DNA of 64,000 bases from Verrucomicrobiales bacterium (GTDB lineage Bacteria > Verrucomicrobiota > Verrucomicrobiia > Verrucomicrobiales > DEV007): the NCBI GenBank assembly GCA_016795505.1, contig JAEUHH010000050.1:1-64000 (forward strand), given 5' to 3'. Below, piece by piece: positions 32,488 to 39,790 of the stretch (position 1 is the stretch's first letter; each line of letters starts with the position of its first letter). The position numbers and the translations under genes were made by a program. The notes beneath the pieces were generated by a model. It was not told where the DNA came from, made no database searches, and worked only from the letters and a program-made list of their open reading frames with translations.

Positions 32488-33909
32488 GTGGTTTTCAGTT
32501 CCCACATCTTCCTGTTCTACTTCCTGCCGCTCTCGCTGCTGCTCTACTACGCGGCACCGCGGGCGCTGAAGCATCTCATGCTCACGCTGGTGAGCTACGT
32601 GTTCTACGGCTGGTGGAACCCGTGGTTCACCATCCTGATGCTGGTCTCCACCCAGATCGACTACTACTGCGGCCGCCTGATCACCGCGGAGGGCGCCTCG
32701 GAGCGACAGCGAAAGACCGGCCTGATCGTGTCCGTGGCGTCGAACCTCTCGCTCCTCGCGTTTTTCAAATACACGACCTTCCTGGCGGGCAATCTCAGCG
32801 CCGGCGCTGCGTGGCTGGGGCTGGGGCCGCTGCCATTGCCGGAGTTTTTCTACCACATCGTCCTGCCGGTCGGCATCTCCTTCTACACGTTTCAGTCGAT
32901 GAGCTACTCCATCGATCTGTATCGCGGCCACGCGGTGCCGGCGCGGAATTTCATCGATTTCGCCTGCTACGTCTCGATGTTCCCCCAACTGGTGGCCGGA
33001 CCGATCGTGCGCTACGGCAGCGTGGCAGACCAATTGCGGGAGCGCGAGCACAGCGTGGAGATCTTCGTGGCGGGCTTCACTCGGTTCAATTTCGGCTTTG
33101 CCAAGAAAATCATCCTCGCCAACCCCATGGGCGCCATCGCTGACCAGTGCTTCGGCGCCGGGGATGGGGCGCTGACCGCGCCGATGGCCTGGCTCGGGGT
33201 CATGGCCTACGCCTTCCAGATCTATTTCGATTTCTCGGCCTACTCGGACATGGCGATCGGTCTGGGCAAGATGTTCGGCTTCCACTTTCCGGAAAACTTC
33301 GATTCGCCCTACAAATCGAAGTCGATCACCGAATTCTGGCGCCGCTGGCACATCTCGCTGTCCACCTTCCTGCGCGACTACCTCTACATCCCGCTGGGCG
33401 GCAATCGCAAGGGGCCGGCCCGCACCTACGTCAATCTGATGCTGGTCATGCTGATAGGCGGCTTCTGGCACGGCGCGCAATGGACTTTCATCGTCTGGGG
33501 CCTCATCCACGGCGGCATGCTGGCTCTGGAGCGTCTGATGGGCAAGGATTCGTGGTACGGCCGACTGCCGGATCCGCTGCGGGTGGCGCTGACCTTCGTC
33601 ATCGTGCTGATCACGTGGGTCTTTTTCCGGGCGGAAAATTTCGAGGTCGCGGCGCGCTACCTCGGCGCCATGTTCGGCCAGGGCGGCGAAGCCCCGGCAG
33701 CATCCCTGCTGAGCGGCTACCTGATGCGGCCGGCGAACTGGCTCTACGTCGCGGTCTGCGCGACCGCCGCCTGGGCGATGCCCAACACCCAGAAGATCCT
33801 CGAAACCGTCACACCGGCCAAAGTCGCCGCCGGGCTGGTCCTGCTCGTCTTCAGCGTCGCGCTGATGTACACGCAGGGCTTCAATCCCTTCCTGTATTTC
33901 CAGTTCTGA
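32488..33909 (+). CDS. MBOAT family O-acyltransferase (AlgI-like)
   Basis: 473 aa from a GTG start. Polytopic inner-membrane acyltransferase that passes acetyl groups across the membrane for extracellular polysaccharide O-acetylation. N-terminal MVFSSHIFLFYFLPLSLLLYYAAP, VASNLSLLAFFKYTTFL, LPVGISFYTFQSMSYSIDLYRG, MFPQLVAGPIVRY, FGFHFPENFDSPYKSKSITEFWRRWHISLSTFLRDYLYIPLGGNRKG, and the active-site His in GGFWHGAQWTFIVWGLIHG. The likely partner is the AlgX/AlgJ-like gene at 35080. Only 33 bp separate it from the divergent broken HTTM gene. Confidence 0.95.
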   Translation: MVFSSHIFLFYFLPLSLLLYYAAPRALKHLMLTLVSYVFYGWWNPWFTILMLVSTQIDYYCGRLITAEGASERQRKTGLIVSVASNLSLLAFFKYTTFLAGNLSAGAAWLGLGPLPLPEFFYHIVLPVGISFYTFQSMSYSIDLYRGHAVPARNFIDFACYVSMFPQLVAGPIVRYGSVADQLREREHSVEIFVAGFTRFNFGFAKKIILANPMGAIADQCFGAGDGALTAPMAWLGVMAYAFQIYFDFSAYSDMAIGLGKMFGFHFPENFDSPYKSKSITEFWRRWHISLSTFLRDYLYIPLGGNRKGPARTYVNLMLVMLIGGFWHGAQWTFIVWGLIHGGMLALERLMGKDSWYGRLPDPLRVALTFVIVLITWVFFRAENFEVAARYLGAMFGQGGEAPAASLLSGYLMRPANWLYVAVCATAAWAMPNTQKILETVTPAKVAAGLVLLVFSVALMYTQGFNPFLYFQF

Positions 33910-33924
33910 CGAGAAAATCAGAAC

Positions 33925-34464
33925 CTACTCACCATCGACCGCGAACGCCTGGCGGAGTGCTTGACTGGATGCGATGATCCGGCGCTCTTCCTGGGGAATA
34001 CTCCCGAGGCGCTGCTCGACCAGACCGCGGTCCAAGCGCCCCGTGAGGGCGAGATGCCGCACGAGAGCGATGTCCTTGGACCGCCCGACGAGCAGTTTGG
34101 TCGCAGCGAGATCGTGTGGATCCAACGCAGAAGCACCATCACAGCCAGTTACCGGGATGAGGCGGTCCCTCCACTGCGGCGGAAGCGTCTCAAAGATGGA
34201 GTCCCGCAGTATGTCGACGTGGTAGCCATGGCGGAGATGGAAGGCTCCGGACTCGCCGAAAGTTTCATGGATCGTCAACGCCGTCGCCTCGTCGAAGGGC
34301 TGCGGGCAGAGGTCGGCATCGTAGGTGGCGGCGAGCGGCTCAGAGCCGTCACCCAATTCGGGAAAGGAGGCCAGCAGTGAGGCGGAGCCCAGCACGATGA
34401 TTTGCCGATCCTTCGCGAGCGCACGCACCGAACGGATCAGATGCTGGAGCGCACCCAGATTCAT
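33925..34464 (-). CDS. DUF6036-type nucleotidyltransferase-like protein
   Basis: 179 aa. Pattern of the DUF6036 nucleotidyltransferase group: QIIVLGSASLLASFPELG (the GS loop of the polymerase-beta-like fold), ATYDADLCPQPFDE (acidic metal-binding strand), FHLRHGYHVDILRDSIFETLPPQWRDRLIPV, and LDPHDLAATKLLVGRSKDIALVRHLALTGRLD. Its ATG overlaps the stop of the upstream small gene by 4 bp (ATGA), so the two form a translationally coupled pair. The pair is on the opposite strand to, and lies between, the MBOAT and AlgX-like genes. Similar folds serve as antitoxins or toxins (AbiEii, MNT), but no toxic activity can be inferred directly. Confidence 0.78.
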   Translation of the reverse strand: MNLGALQHLIRSVRALAKDRQIIVLGSASLLASFPELGDGSEPLAATYDADLCPQPFDEATALTIHETFGESGAFHLRHGYHVDILRDSIFETLPPQWRDRLIPVTGCDGASALDPHDLAATKLLVGRSKDIALVRHLALTGRLDRGLVEQRLGSIPQEERRIIASSQALRQAFAVDGE

Positions 34465-34781
34465 GCTGAGGCAGCCAGATGGGAGAACGGCCCGCCCACA
34501 AATGGCGAGCAGGCCCGCAATTGATCCTGAAATCCATCCGCAGGGGGCTGTCGCAAGGCCGCCAGCAAGGCCTCCCGCTTGGCTCTCGCTTGAGCCCCCT
34601 CGATCAGCCGTTGCCGCCACTCCAGCAGAGGAGCGGGGTGCAGAAAGCCCTGGGAAAGCCACCGTTCGATGTTTGCCAAAGCCCATTCCCAAGCCTCCGG
34701 CTGGGACTCCAGCACAGCTGCAATGCCTCTCCAGCGATCGATCGGGTCGCTGCGGAAGCAGTGGAAATCAGGGGCATTCAT
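34461..34781 (-). CDS. small protein coupled to DUF6036 gene
   Basis: 106 aa (MNAPDFHCFRSDPIDRWRG...). No known domain recognised. It is acidic/aromatic and mostly helical, with a conserved-looking WEWALANIERWLSQGFLHPAPLLEWRQRLIEGA block, and a short non-helical C-terminus. It overlaps the downstream DUF6036 nucleotidyltransferase start by 4 bp. Size, coupling and partner fit a two-gene antitoxin/toxin-like module; this is an inference only. The start is chosen at the ATG matching the compact protein, since upstream sequence is low-quality coding. Confidence 0.65.
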   Translation of the reverse strand: MNAPDFHCFRSDPIDRWRGIAAVLESQPEAWEWALANIERWLSQGFLHPAPLLEWRQRLIEGAQARAKREALLAALRQPPADGFQDQLRACSPFVGGPFSHLAASA

Positions 34782-35079
34782 GGAGGAGACGTTTCCGGCC
34801 GGAATATCGCAAAGGATAGGACGCTGGACGGGCTCCGGCAAACTCTGTCTTCCGACTGGGTCGTCACCGCACCATGGACAATCCACGGAAGTGGCTTCCC
34901 GCCCGCCCCCGGACCACGCCGGCAAGCCCGGAAAAAATGGCCAAGGCTCCGACTCGGACCCAGTTTGGAGATCGCCTGCCACGACCCTACCGGAAACCCG
35001 ACTCTGGTGAATCATGAAGGAATTTTTTCCCGCACAGGCCCGAAATTCGTGGCACCGTCCGCGCGTCCCGATTCCCGCA

Positions 35080-36861
35080 ATGGAAAACCCCTACGAGAAA
35101 TACGATGCCCACCGCAACGAGCCGCGCTACGGCCACGGCGCGGCGTGGGGCTTCACGCTCGTGTTCCTCCTCGTCATCACCCTGGCTCCATTTTGGCAAA
35201 ATGTGAACGAAGCCGCTCTGGGATCAAACGGCTGGACGCCGGTCATCGAGATTTTCCGCTATTCGCCGGACCAGGGGCCGCTCACCGAGCACCTGCGCCA
35301 GGCGGAGAAAAAGATCGAAGACGCGCCCTTCACCAAGCCGCCCCGGCGCTGGATGCAGGCGCTGCTCACCGGCACGCTGCGCGAGGGCAACCGCCAGGCC
35401 GCCATCGGCTCGGATGGCTGGCTTTTCTTCCGACCGGCCATCGATGCCCTCACCGGCTATGGGCCGCTGAAACCGGAGCCGGACACCGTGGCGAAGGACC
35501 CCAACCGCGAGCCCTGGCGCGGACCACTCGACGCCATCGTCCGATTCAATGCCCAGCTCGAAAGCTATGGCGTCGAGTTGATCCTCGTGCCCATCCCGGT
35601 GAAGCCGATGATCCACCCCGAGCAGATCGGCGCCCGATCCGGTGAAGCCCCGCTCCAGCACCGCGATGCGGAGGCGTTTTATGCCAAACTGCGAGAGAGC
35701 GGCGTGGAGATCCTCGATTTGTCGGCCGATTGGTTCGCGCGCAAAGGCACGGAGCCGGTGTTCCTGAAACAGGACACTCACTGGACGCCACAGACCATGC
35801 AGGCCAGCGCCGGCCGGGTGGCGGATTTTTTGAGGAAGCGCCCCTGGTTTACCCAGATCACCACCGAAGCGGGCCGCTTTGCGCTCGGCGCGCCGGTCAC
35901 GGTCACTGCCCCGGGCGATCTGTTGGAAAAACTCGATCTGCCCGATGGAAACGGGGCCTTTGAACCGGAGACCGCCACCATCACCCCCGTGACCGACACG
36001 AAGGGCGGGGCGATGTCCGTTTACGATCCGGCATCGCCCATCGTGCTGCTCGGGGACAGCTTCACGAATATTTTTCACCAAGCCGATATGAAATGGGGTG
36101 AAAATGCCGGCTTTGCCGAGCATCTCTCCCATGCCCTCGGCCTGCCGCTCGACACCATCGCCCAGAACGGTCAGGCCTCGACCGGCGTGCGCCGTACCCT
36201 GGCCACCCGGGCCGATGCCGAACGCCTGATGCGGGAGAAAAAGAAGGCCGTCGTCTGGGCCATCGCGGCGCGCGACCTGTTCCTCTCTGAGACGGCCGCC
36301 GTGACCAACGGAGTGCGCTGGGACGATGTCAACTTCCGCACCGGCGATCCGGCCAAGGACGTTCGCTGGCCGGTCGAGCTCGAAGCCACCGTCACCGAGA
36401 CGGCCCGCTATCAGGACCCGAAGTCAGCGCCCTACGACGCCTCCCTCTTCGCCGTCGAATACCGCGTCGACCGCGTCCTGTCGGGCGACTATGCGCTGGA
36501 CCAAGTGCTGGCGCTCCACTGGGCCTTCCGCAACCGCACTCTCACCCCCGACGCCTCGCTGAAACCGGGCGACCAAGTCCGGCTCACGCTGGAAGCCTTC
36601 GAGCAGGCCTCTACCAGCGATGAAACCCTGCGGGGAGCGAACAAGGCCACCGGCACCACCCACGAGTTCGACCTGCCGATGGCCTGGGCCAGCGGGGTGC
36701 ACCGGCTCACCGGCGCGCGCGGAGAGACAGCGGCGGCGGCTTCCGCCGACCAGGCCTCCCGCCTCGCCTCCATCGCCACGGGGATCTTTGGCCTCGGCCT
36801 CGGTCTCGTGCTCTGGCTCGTGTTCCGCCACAAACGCGCCCTCCGCGCGGCGCGAAATTGA
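35080..36861 (+). CDS. AlgX/AlgJ-like SGNH acetyltransferase
   Basis: 593 aa. One N-terminal membrane anchor (WGFTLVFLLVITLAPFW) and an extracytoplasmic alginate O-acetyltransferase AlgX/AlgJ-type SGNH domain. SDGWLFFRPAIDAL is the family entry motif; VELILVPIPVKPMIHPEQ; the catalytic Asp-His pair is in FLKQDTHWTPQTM; and the catalytic Ser is in VLLGDSFTNIF. A C-terminal extension (about 420-570) reads like a beta-rich carbohydrate-associated domain, followed by a second TM (IATGIFGLGLGLVLWLVF). Receives acetyl from the MBOAT protein and puts it on an exopolysaccharide. The MBOAT gene is separated from it by the opposite-strand pair at 33925-34781. Confidence 0.9.
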   Translation: MENPYEKYDAHRNEPRYGHGAAWGFTLVFLLVITLAPFWQNVNEAALGSNGWTPVIEIFRYSPDQGPLTEHLRQAEKKIEDAPFTKPPRRWMQALLTGTLREGNRQAAIGSDGWLFFRPAIDALTGYGPLKPEPDTVAKDPNREPWRGPLDAIVRFNAQLESYGVELILVPIPVKPMIHPEQIGARSGEAPLQHRDAEAFYAKLRESGVEILDLSADWFARKGTEPVFLKQDTHWTPQTMQASAGRVADFLRKRPWFTQITTEAGRFALGAPVTVTAPGDLLEKLDLPDGNGAFEPETATITPVTDTKGGAMSVYDPASPIVLLGDSFTNIFHQADMKWGENAGFAEHLSHALGLPLDTIAQNGQASTGVRRTLATRADAERLMREKKKAVVWAIAARDLFLSETAAVTNGVRWDDVNFRTGDPAKDVRWPVELEATVTETARYQDPKSAPYDASLFAVEYRVDRVLSGDYALDQVLALHWAFRNRTLTPDASLKPGDQVRLTLEAFEQASTSDETLRGANKATGTTHEFDLPMAWASGVHRLTGARGETAAAASADQASRLASIATGIFGLGLGLVLWLVFRHKRALRAARN

Positions 36862-36909
36862 TCGCCTTTGGGCTTGATTCCCGACCGGGTCGCGGGCTTA
36901 TTCCCGGCC

Positions 36910-37266
36910 ATGAATTCCCTGTCGAACGGTTTCCTCTACGTCCTCGGTTTTGCCTGGGTCCTCACCGAATGCTCTCTCCACTCGGTGGCCGGCAACCACT
37001 TGCCGATCTATTTGTTCCTCCTCGTGTTCATCGTGGCCTTTTCGGTCCTCGGCTGCCTGAATCTCTCTGACAACGCCGTGAACAAGTTCGGCTCCCTGGT
37101 TTCCGTGCTCCTCGCCGTGTCACTGATCATTTTCTCCATCGGCACCATCACCGGTGGCTCCGTGATGATCGGCATCCTCAAGCTCCTTGCCTCCGGCGTC
37201 TTCGTACTGGCGGCTCTGGTGAGCTTCTCCGCCAAGGGGCACACCCACTCGGCTCATCATCATTGA
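36910..37266 (+). CDS. small four-TM membrane protein with His-rich tail
   Basis: 118 aa, not recognised. Four hydrophobic segments (about residues 6-22, 30-48, 58-78 and 82-104) and the tail SAKGHTHSAHHH, which could bind metal. The start ATG follows the AlgX-like stop by 48 bp, so it may belong to that operon. A TTGATT...CTTATT pair (36874-36902) lies just upstream. Confidence 0.65.
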   Translation: MNSLSNGFLYVLGFAWVLTECSLHSVAGNHLPIYLFLLVFIVAFSVLGCLNLSDNAVNKFGSLVSVLLAVSLIIFSIGTITGGSVMIGILKLLASGVFVLAALVSFSAKGHTHSAHHH

Positions 37267-37270
37267 TCCG

Positions 37271-37290
37271 GCTCTGCCACCCGGCAGAGC
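37271..37290. terminator. hairpin between convergent genes
   Basis: Perfect 8-bp stem gctctgcc (37271-37278) / ggcagagc (37283-37290) with a 4-nt loop, just after the small membrane gene and before the dipeptidase 3' end. No T-tract, so confidence is low. Confidence 0.35.
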
Positions 37291-37355
37291 GGGATGGAAA
37301 AACGGGGCGCGGATGAATCCCTTCCGTCGCTGTTGCTGACGGAGGCACCCTTGGA

Positions 37356-38435
37356 TTACCCCCAAGCCCGCTCCAGCAGGGCGAGGTAATTGCCGCTCAT
37401 CACCTTGGTCACATCCTCCGCCGAGTAGCCGCGGTCGGCCAGAATGCCGGCCACCGTCTGAATGTCGGCGATCGTGTCGAGGTCCATCGGGCTCTGCTCC
37501 CGGCCAAAACCGCCATCGAGATCCGTCCCGATGCCGACATGGTTCGCATTGCCCGCCAGTTGGCAGATGTGATCGATGTGATCCACCACGTGGCTGATTT
37601 TCACCCCGAGATCCTCCGGCATCGTCGTGCCGCGGATCCAGCCGGGCACCACCATCCACGCGTCGAAAACCGCTCCGATCACCGCGCCCCGCTCGATCAG
37701 CGCTTTCAACTGATCGTCGGTGAATTGCCGCACATCCGGCACAAGCGACCGGCAGTTCGAGTGGCTCGCCCACACCGGACCCGTGAAAATCTCCAGCGCT
37801 TCCCAGAACGAATCGTCTGACAGGTGCGTCACGTCCAGGATCATGCCGAGGCGATCCATCTCGCGCACCAGATCGCGGCCCTCCGGCTTCAGGCCACCCA
37901 CCCGGTCATGCCCCATCGCATAGCGCCCCTCGCCGTAGTGCGACGGCCCCAGCGCGCGCAACCCGTCATTCCATGCCCGCTCCAGATAGGCCAACGTCAC
38001 GATGGAATCCGCCCCTTCCAGACTGCGGATGTAGCCGATCGGCGCATTCGCCGCCGCGGCGTCCGCCGGATCGGCCCACAGCGCCAGATGCTCCCGCAGC
38101 GCCGCCAGATCGCGGATCTCGCGCATCTCGCCCAGCTCCTCCATCACCCGGTACCAGGCCAGTTGCGCCTGCGTCATTGCCCACGCCTGCGCCGGCGACT
38201 CCCAGCAGGCCACCGGGCCACGCGGCTTCATCGTTCCCCCGATCTGGGTCGCCACACAGATGCCCATGCCGCCCGCCCGCATGTCCGGCAGCGCGACCGT
38301 GCCCAGCGCCCGCCCCTTCATGTCGGTCATTCCCGATTCGATCTCACGAATTTTCGCAACCGGCAGCCGCAGGTCGCGGTTCCATTCCATGGCGTTCAGG
38401 CTCAGGTCGAGATGGGCGTCGAAAATCAATTGCAT
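37356..38435 (-). CDS. membrane-dipeptidase family (M19) zinc peptidase
   Basis: 359 aa. TIM-barrel metallopeptidase of family M19 (renal dipeptidase type), acting on dipeptides including those with a C-terminal D-residue. Metal ligands are in FDAHLDLSL, further motifs include DRLGMILDVTHLSDDSFWEALEIFTGPVWASHSNCRSLVPDVRQFTDDQLKALIERGAVIGAVF, and VDHIDHICQLAGNANHVGIGTDLDGGFGREQ, ending with VTKVMSGNYLALLERAW. No signal peptide at this ATG, so probably cytoplasmic; longer in-frame sequence is antisense to the next gene. Confidence 0.93.
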   Translation of the reverse strand: MQLIFDAHLDLSLNAMEWNRDLRLPVAKIREIESGMTDMKGRALGTVALPDMRAGGMGICVATQIGGTMKPRGPVACWESPAQAWAMTQAQLAWYRVMEELGEMREIRDLAALREHLALWADPADAAAANAPIGYIRSLEGADSIVTLAYLERAWNDGLRALGPSHYGEGRYAMGHDRVGGLKPEGRDLVREMDRLGMILDVTHLSDDSFWEALEIFTGPVWASHSNCRSLVPDVRQFTDDQLKALIERGAVIGAVFDAWMVVPGWIRGTTMPEDLGVKISHVVDHIDHICQLAGNANHVGIGTDLDGGFGREQSPMDLDTIADIQTVAGILADRGYSAEDVTKVMSGNYLALLERAWG

Positions 38436-38558
38436 GGCAAATACCGGGCTCGTTTCCCCACCCATCCGACAGGCCGCACCCGGACACAAACAAAAGCTCC
38501 CCATCGCCGCAAAAAAGCCATACGCCGCCACCAAGGCTCCCCCTTTCCCGATCCATTC

Positions 38559-39119
38559 ATGAAAACACCCCACCACACCGCTGTCCTTGCCCTCGCGGCA
38601 CTCACCCTCGCCTCCACCGGTCTCCCCGCCACGGCGGCCGACGACGAACCCAAACGGGAATCGCCCGAAACCCGCGCCGAGCGTCCCGAACGCGAACGCC
38701 CCCGTGACGGCGAAGCGCAGCCCGAGAGTCCGCCGCGTCCCGAAGGCCCCGAACTGGAACGCCGCCTCCAGGCACTCGAAAAGGCCGCCGACATCCTCCA
38801 AGCCGCCGGACTCCAGCCCCAGGCCAATGCCCTGCGCGAGCAGGCCGAACGCATGAAACAGGGATTCCAAGGCCAGCCACCCCGCCCCGGAGGCGACCTA
38901 GAGGCCCTCCGCCGCGAAGTCGCCGAACTCCGCGAGATCGTCTTCGACCTCCGCCGCCAACTCCGTCCCGACGGTCCCCCACGCGAGGGCGCCGACCGGC
39001 CCCGTCCCGACGGCCCTCCGCGCGAAGGCACCGAGCGGCCCCGCCCCGAGGGCCCCCCGCGCGAAGGCGCCGAGCGGCCCCGTCCCGAAGGCGGTCCACG
39101 CGAAGAACAGCCTCGCTGA
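38559..39119 (+). CDS. exported coiled-coil protein with Pro/Arg repeats
   Basis: 186 aa, no known family. Signal peptide to about residue 26 (LALAALTLASTGLPATAADD), a charged linker, a helix-rich coiled coil (ELERRLQALEKAADILQAAGLQPQANALREQAERMKQ and LEALRREVAELREIVFDLRRQL), then three 13-residue PPREGxxRPRPxG repeats. The helix pair (EKAADxLxxAGxxxxAxxLREQAERM) resembles a motif common in small exported PVC proteins. Divergent from the dipeptidase gene. Confidence 0.65.
   Translation: MKTPHHTAVLALAALTLASTGLPATAADDEPKRESPETRAERPERERPRDGEAQPESPPRPEGPELERRLQALEKAADILQAAGLQPQANALREQAERMKQGFQGQPPRPGGDLEALRREVAELREIVFDLRRQLRPDGPPREGADRPRPDGPPREGTERPRPEGPPREGAERPRPEGGPREEQPR
38973..39089 (+). repeat. 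three 39-bp coding repeats
   Basis: Units at 38973, 39012 and 39051 encode GPPREG(A/T)(D/E)RPRP(D/E). Copy differences are mostly third-position or conservative. Confidence 0.85.
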
Positions 39120-39258
39120 CGAGATCGCATCCGCCAGCCATCCAGTCCGGCCGGTATTCGACAGAGCGTCATCATTTCCCCGATGGCGGCCACAAAACTC
39201 GCGCCTTTTCGATCAGACCAGAGAGGGCACCGAAAGAAGACGGCTCGTCAGAGCGACT

Positions 39259-39323
39259 GGACGTTTCGAATGGACGTTTCGAATGGACGTTTCGAATGGA
39301 CGTTTCGAATGGGCTTTTCGAAT
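39259..39323 (+). repeat. 13-bp tandem repeat, 4 perfect copies plus 1 degenerate
   Basis: Unit ggacgtttcgaat repeats perfectly at 39259, 39272, 39285 and 39298; the fifth unit (39311-39323) has two changes. The period is not a multiple of three, so not coding. Confidence 0.92.
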
Positions 39324-39329
39324 GGAAAA

Positions 39330-39428
39330 GATGCCGGAGGCATCACAGCCATTAGCCGGAGGTTGAGCGAGGCACGAGCGATACCGCCGGAACCGAATCA
39401 AAGAAGCGCGAGCATCCCGGAGGGATGC
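39330..39428. repeat. intergenic block with two GGA-loop hairpins
   Basis: gatgcc-gga-ggcatc (39330-39344) and gcatccc-gga-gggatgc (39412-39428) flank attagccggaggttgagcga and gataccgccggaacc. The arrangement resembles an interspersed sequence I recall as frequent in Planctomycetota and Verrucomicrobiota. Only one copy is present here. Confidence 0.6.
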
Positions 39429-39528
39429 CAGCATGCGAGACGGCGCGTGGAGTGGCACCAACTGCCACGTCTCCGACACCGGATCGGCTGGACACCCGAC
39501 CCGCCGCCTTCATCATCACGCGGCATTT

Positions 39529-39597
39529 CGATCAGACCCTGTTTCCTCTCCGGACTAACCCTGTCTCATCGGAGATCAGACCGGGTCTGATCGTCGG
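39529..39597. repeat. palindromic interspersed element, copy 5 (compound)
   Basis: Order of half-sites: CGATCAGACCCTGTT, CTCCGG, AACCCTGTCTCATCGGA, GATCAGACCGGGT, CTGATCG. Two ACCCTGT half-sites in direct orientation are followed by one inverted GGGT half-site, so it looks like fused or partly duplicated units. Confidence 0.75.
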
Positions 39598-39790
39598 CGG
39601 TTCGCCAAGCTGGCGGGACCTCTCCGGCTTTTCGCCCTTTTCCGTCACGCCGGTCGTGCCGGTCGTGCCAAAAAACAATGCCAGCGGGCCTCAGAAAGCA
39701 CTTTCTCCCCGCTGCATTCCGATGGACATTCCCGCCCTGGTAACCCATCCCTGAATAGGCGCCATCCGCCCATCCCCCCTCGATCCAACC

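Larger units (their letters stand above)
39120..39790. other. 671-bp intergenic region packed with repeats
   Basis: No gene is supported. It holds a 13-bp tandem array (39259-39323), a palindrome-bearing block (39330-39428), a compound palindromic element (39529-39597), and unremarkable sequence from about 39600 to 39790. Base composition near 39240-39320 is poorer in GC than the neighbours. Confidence 0.8.
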
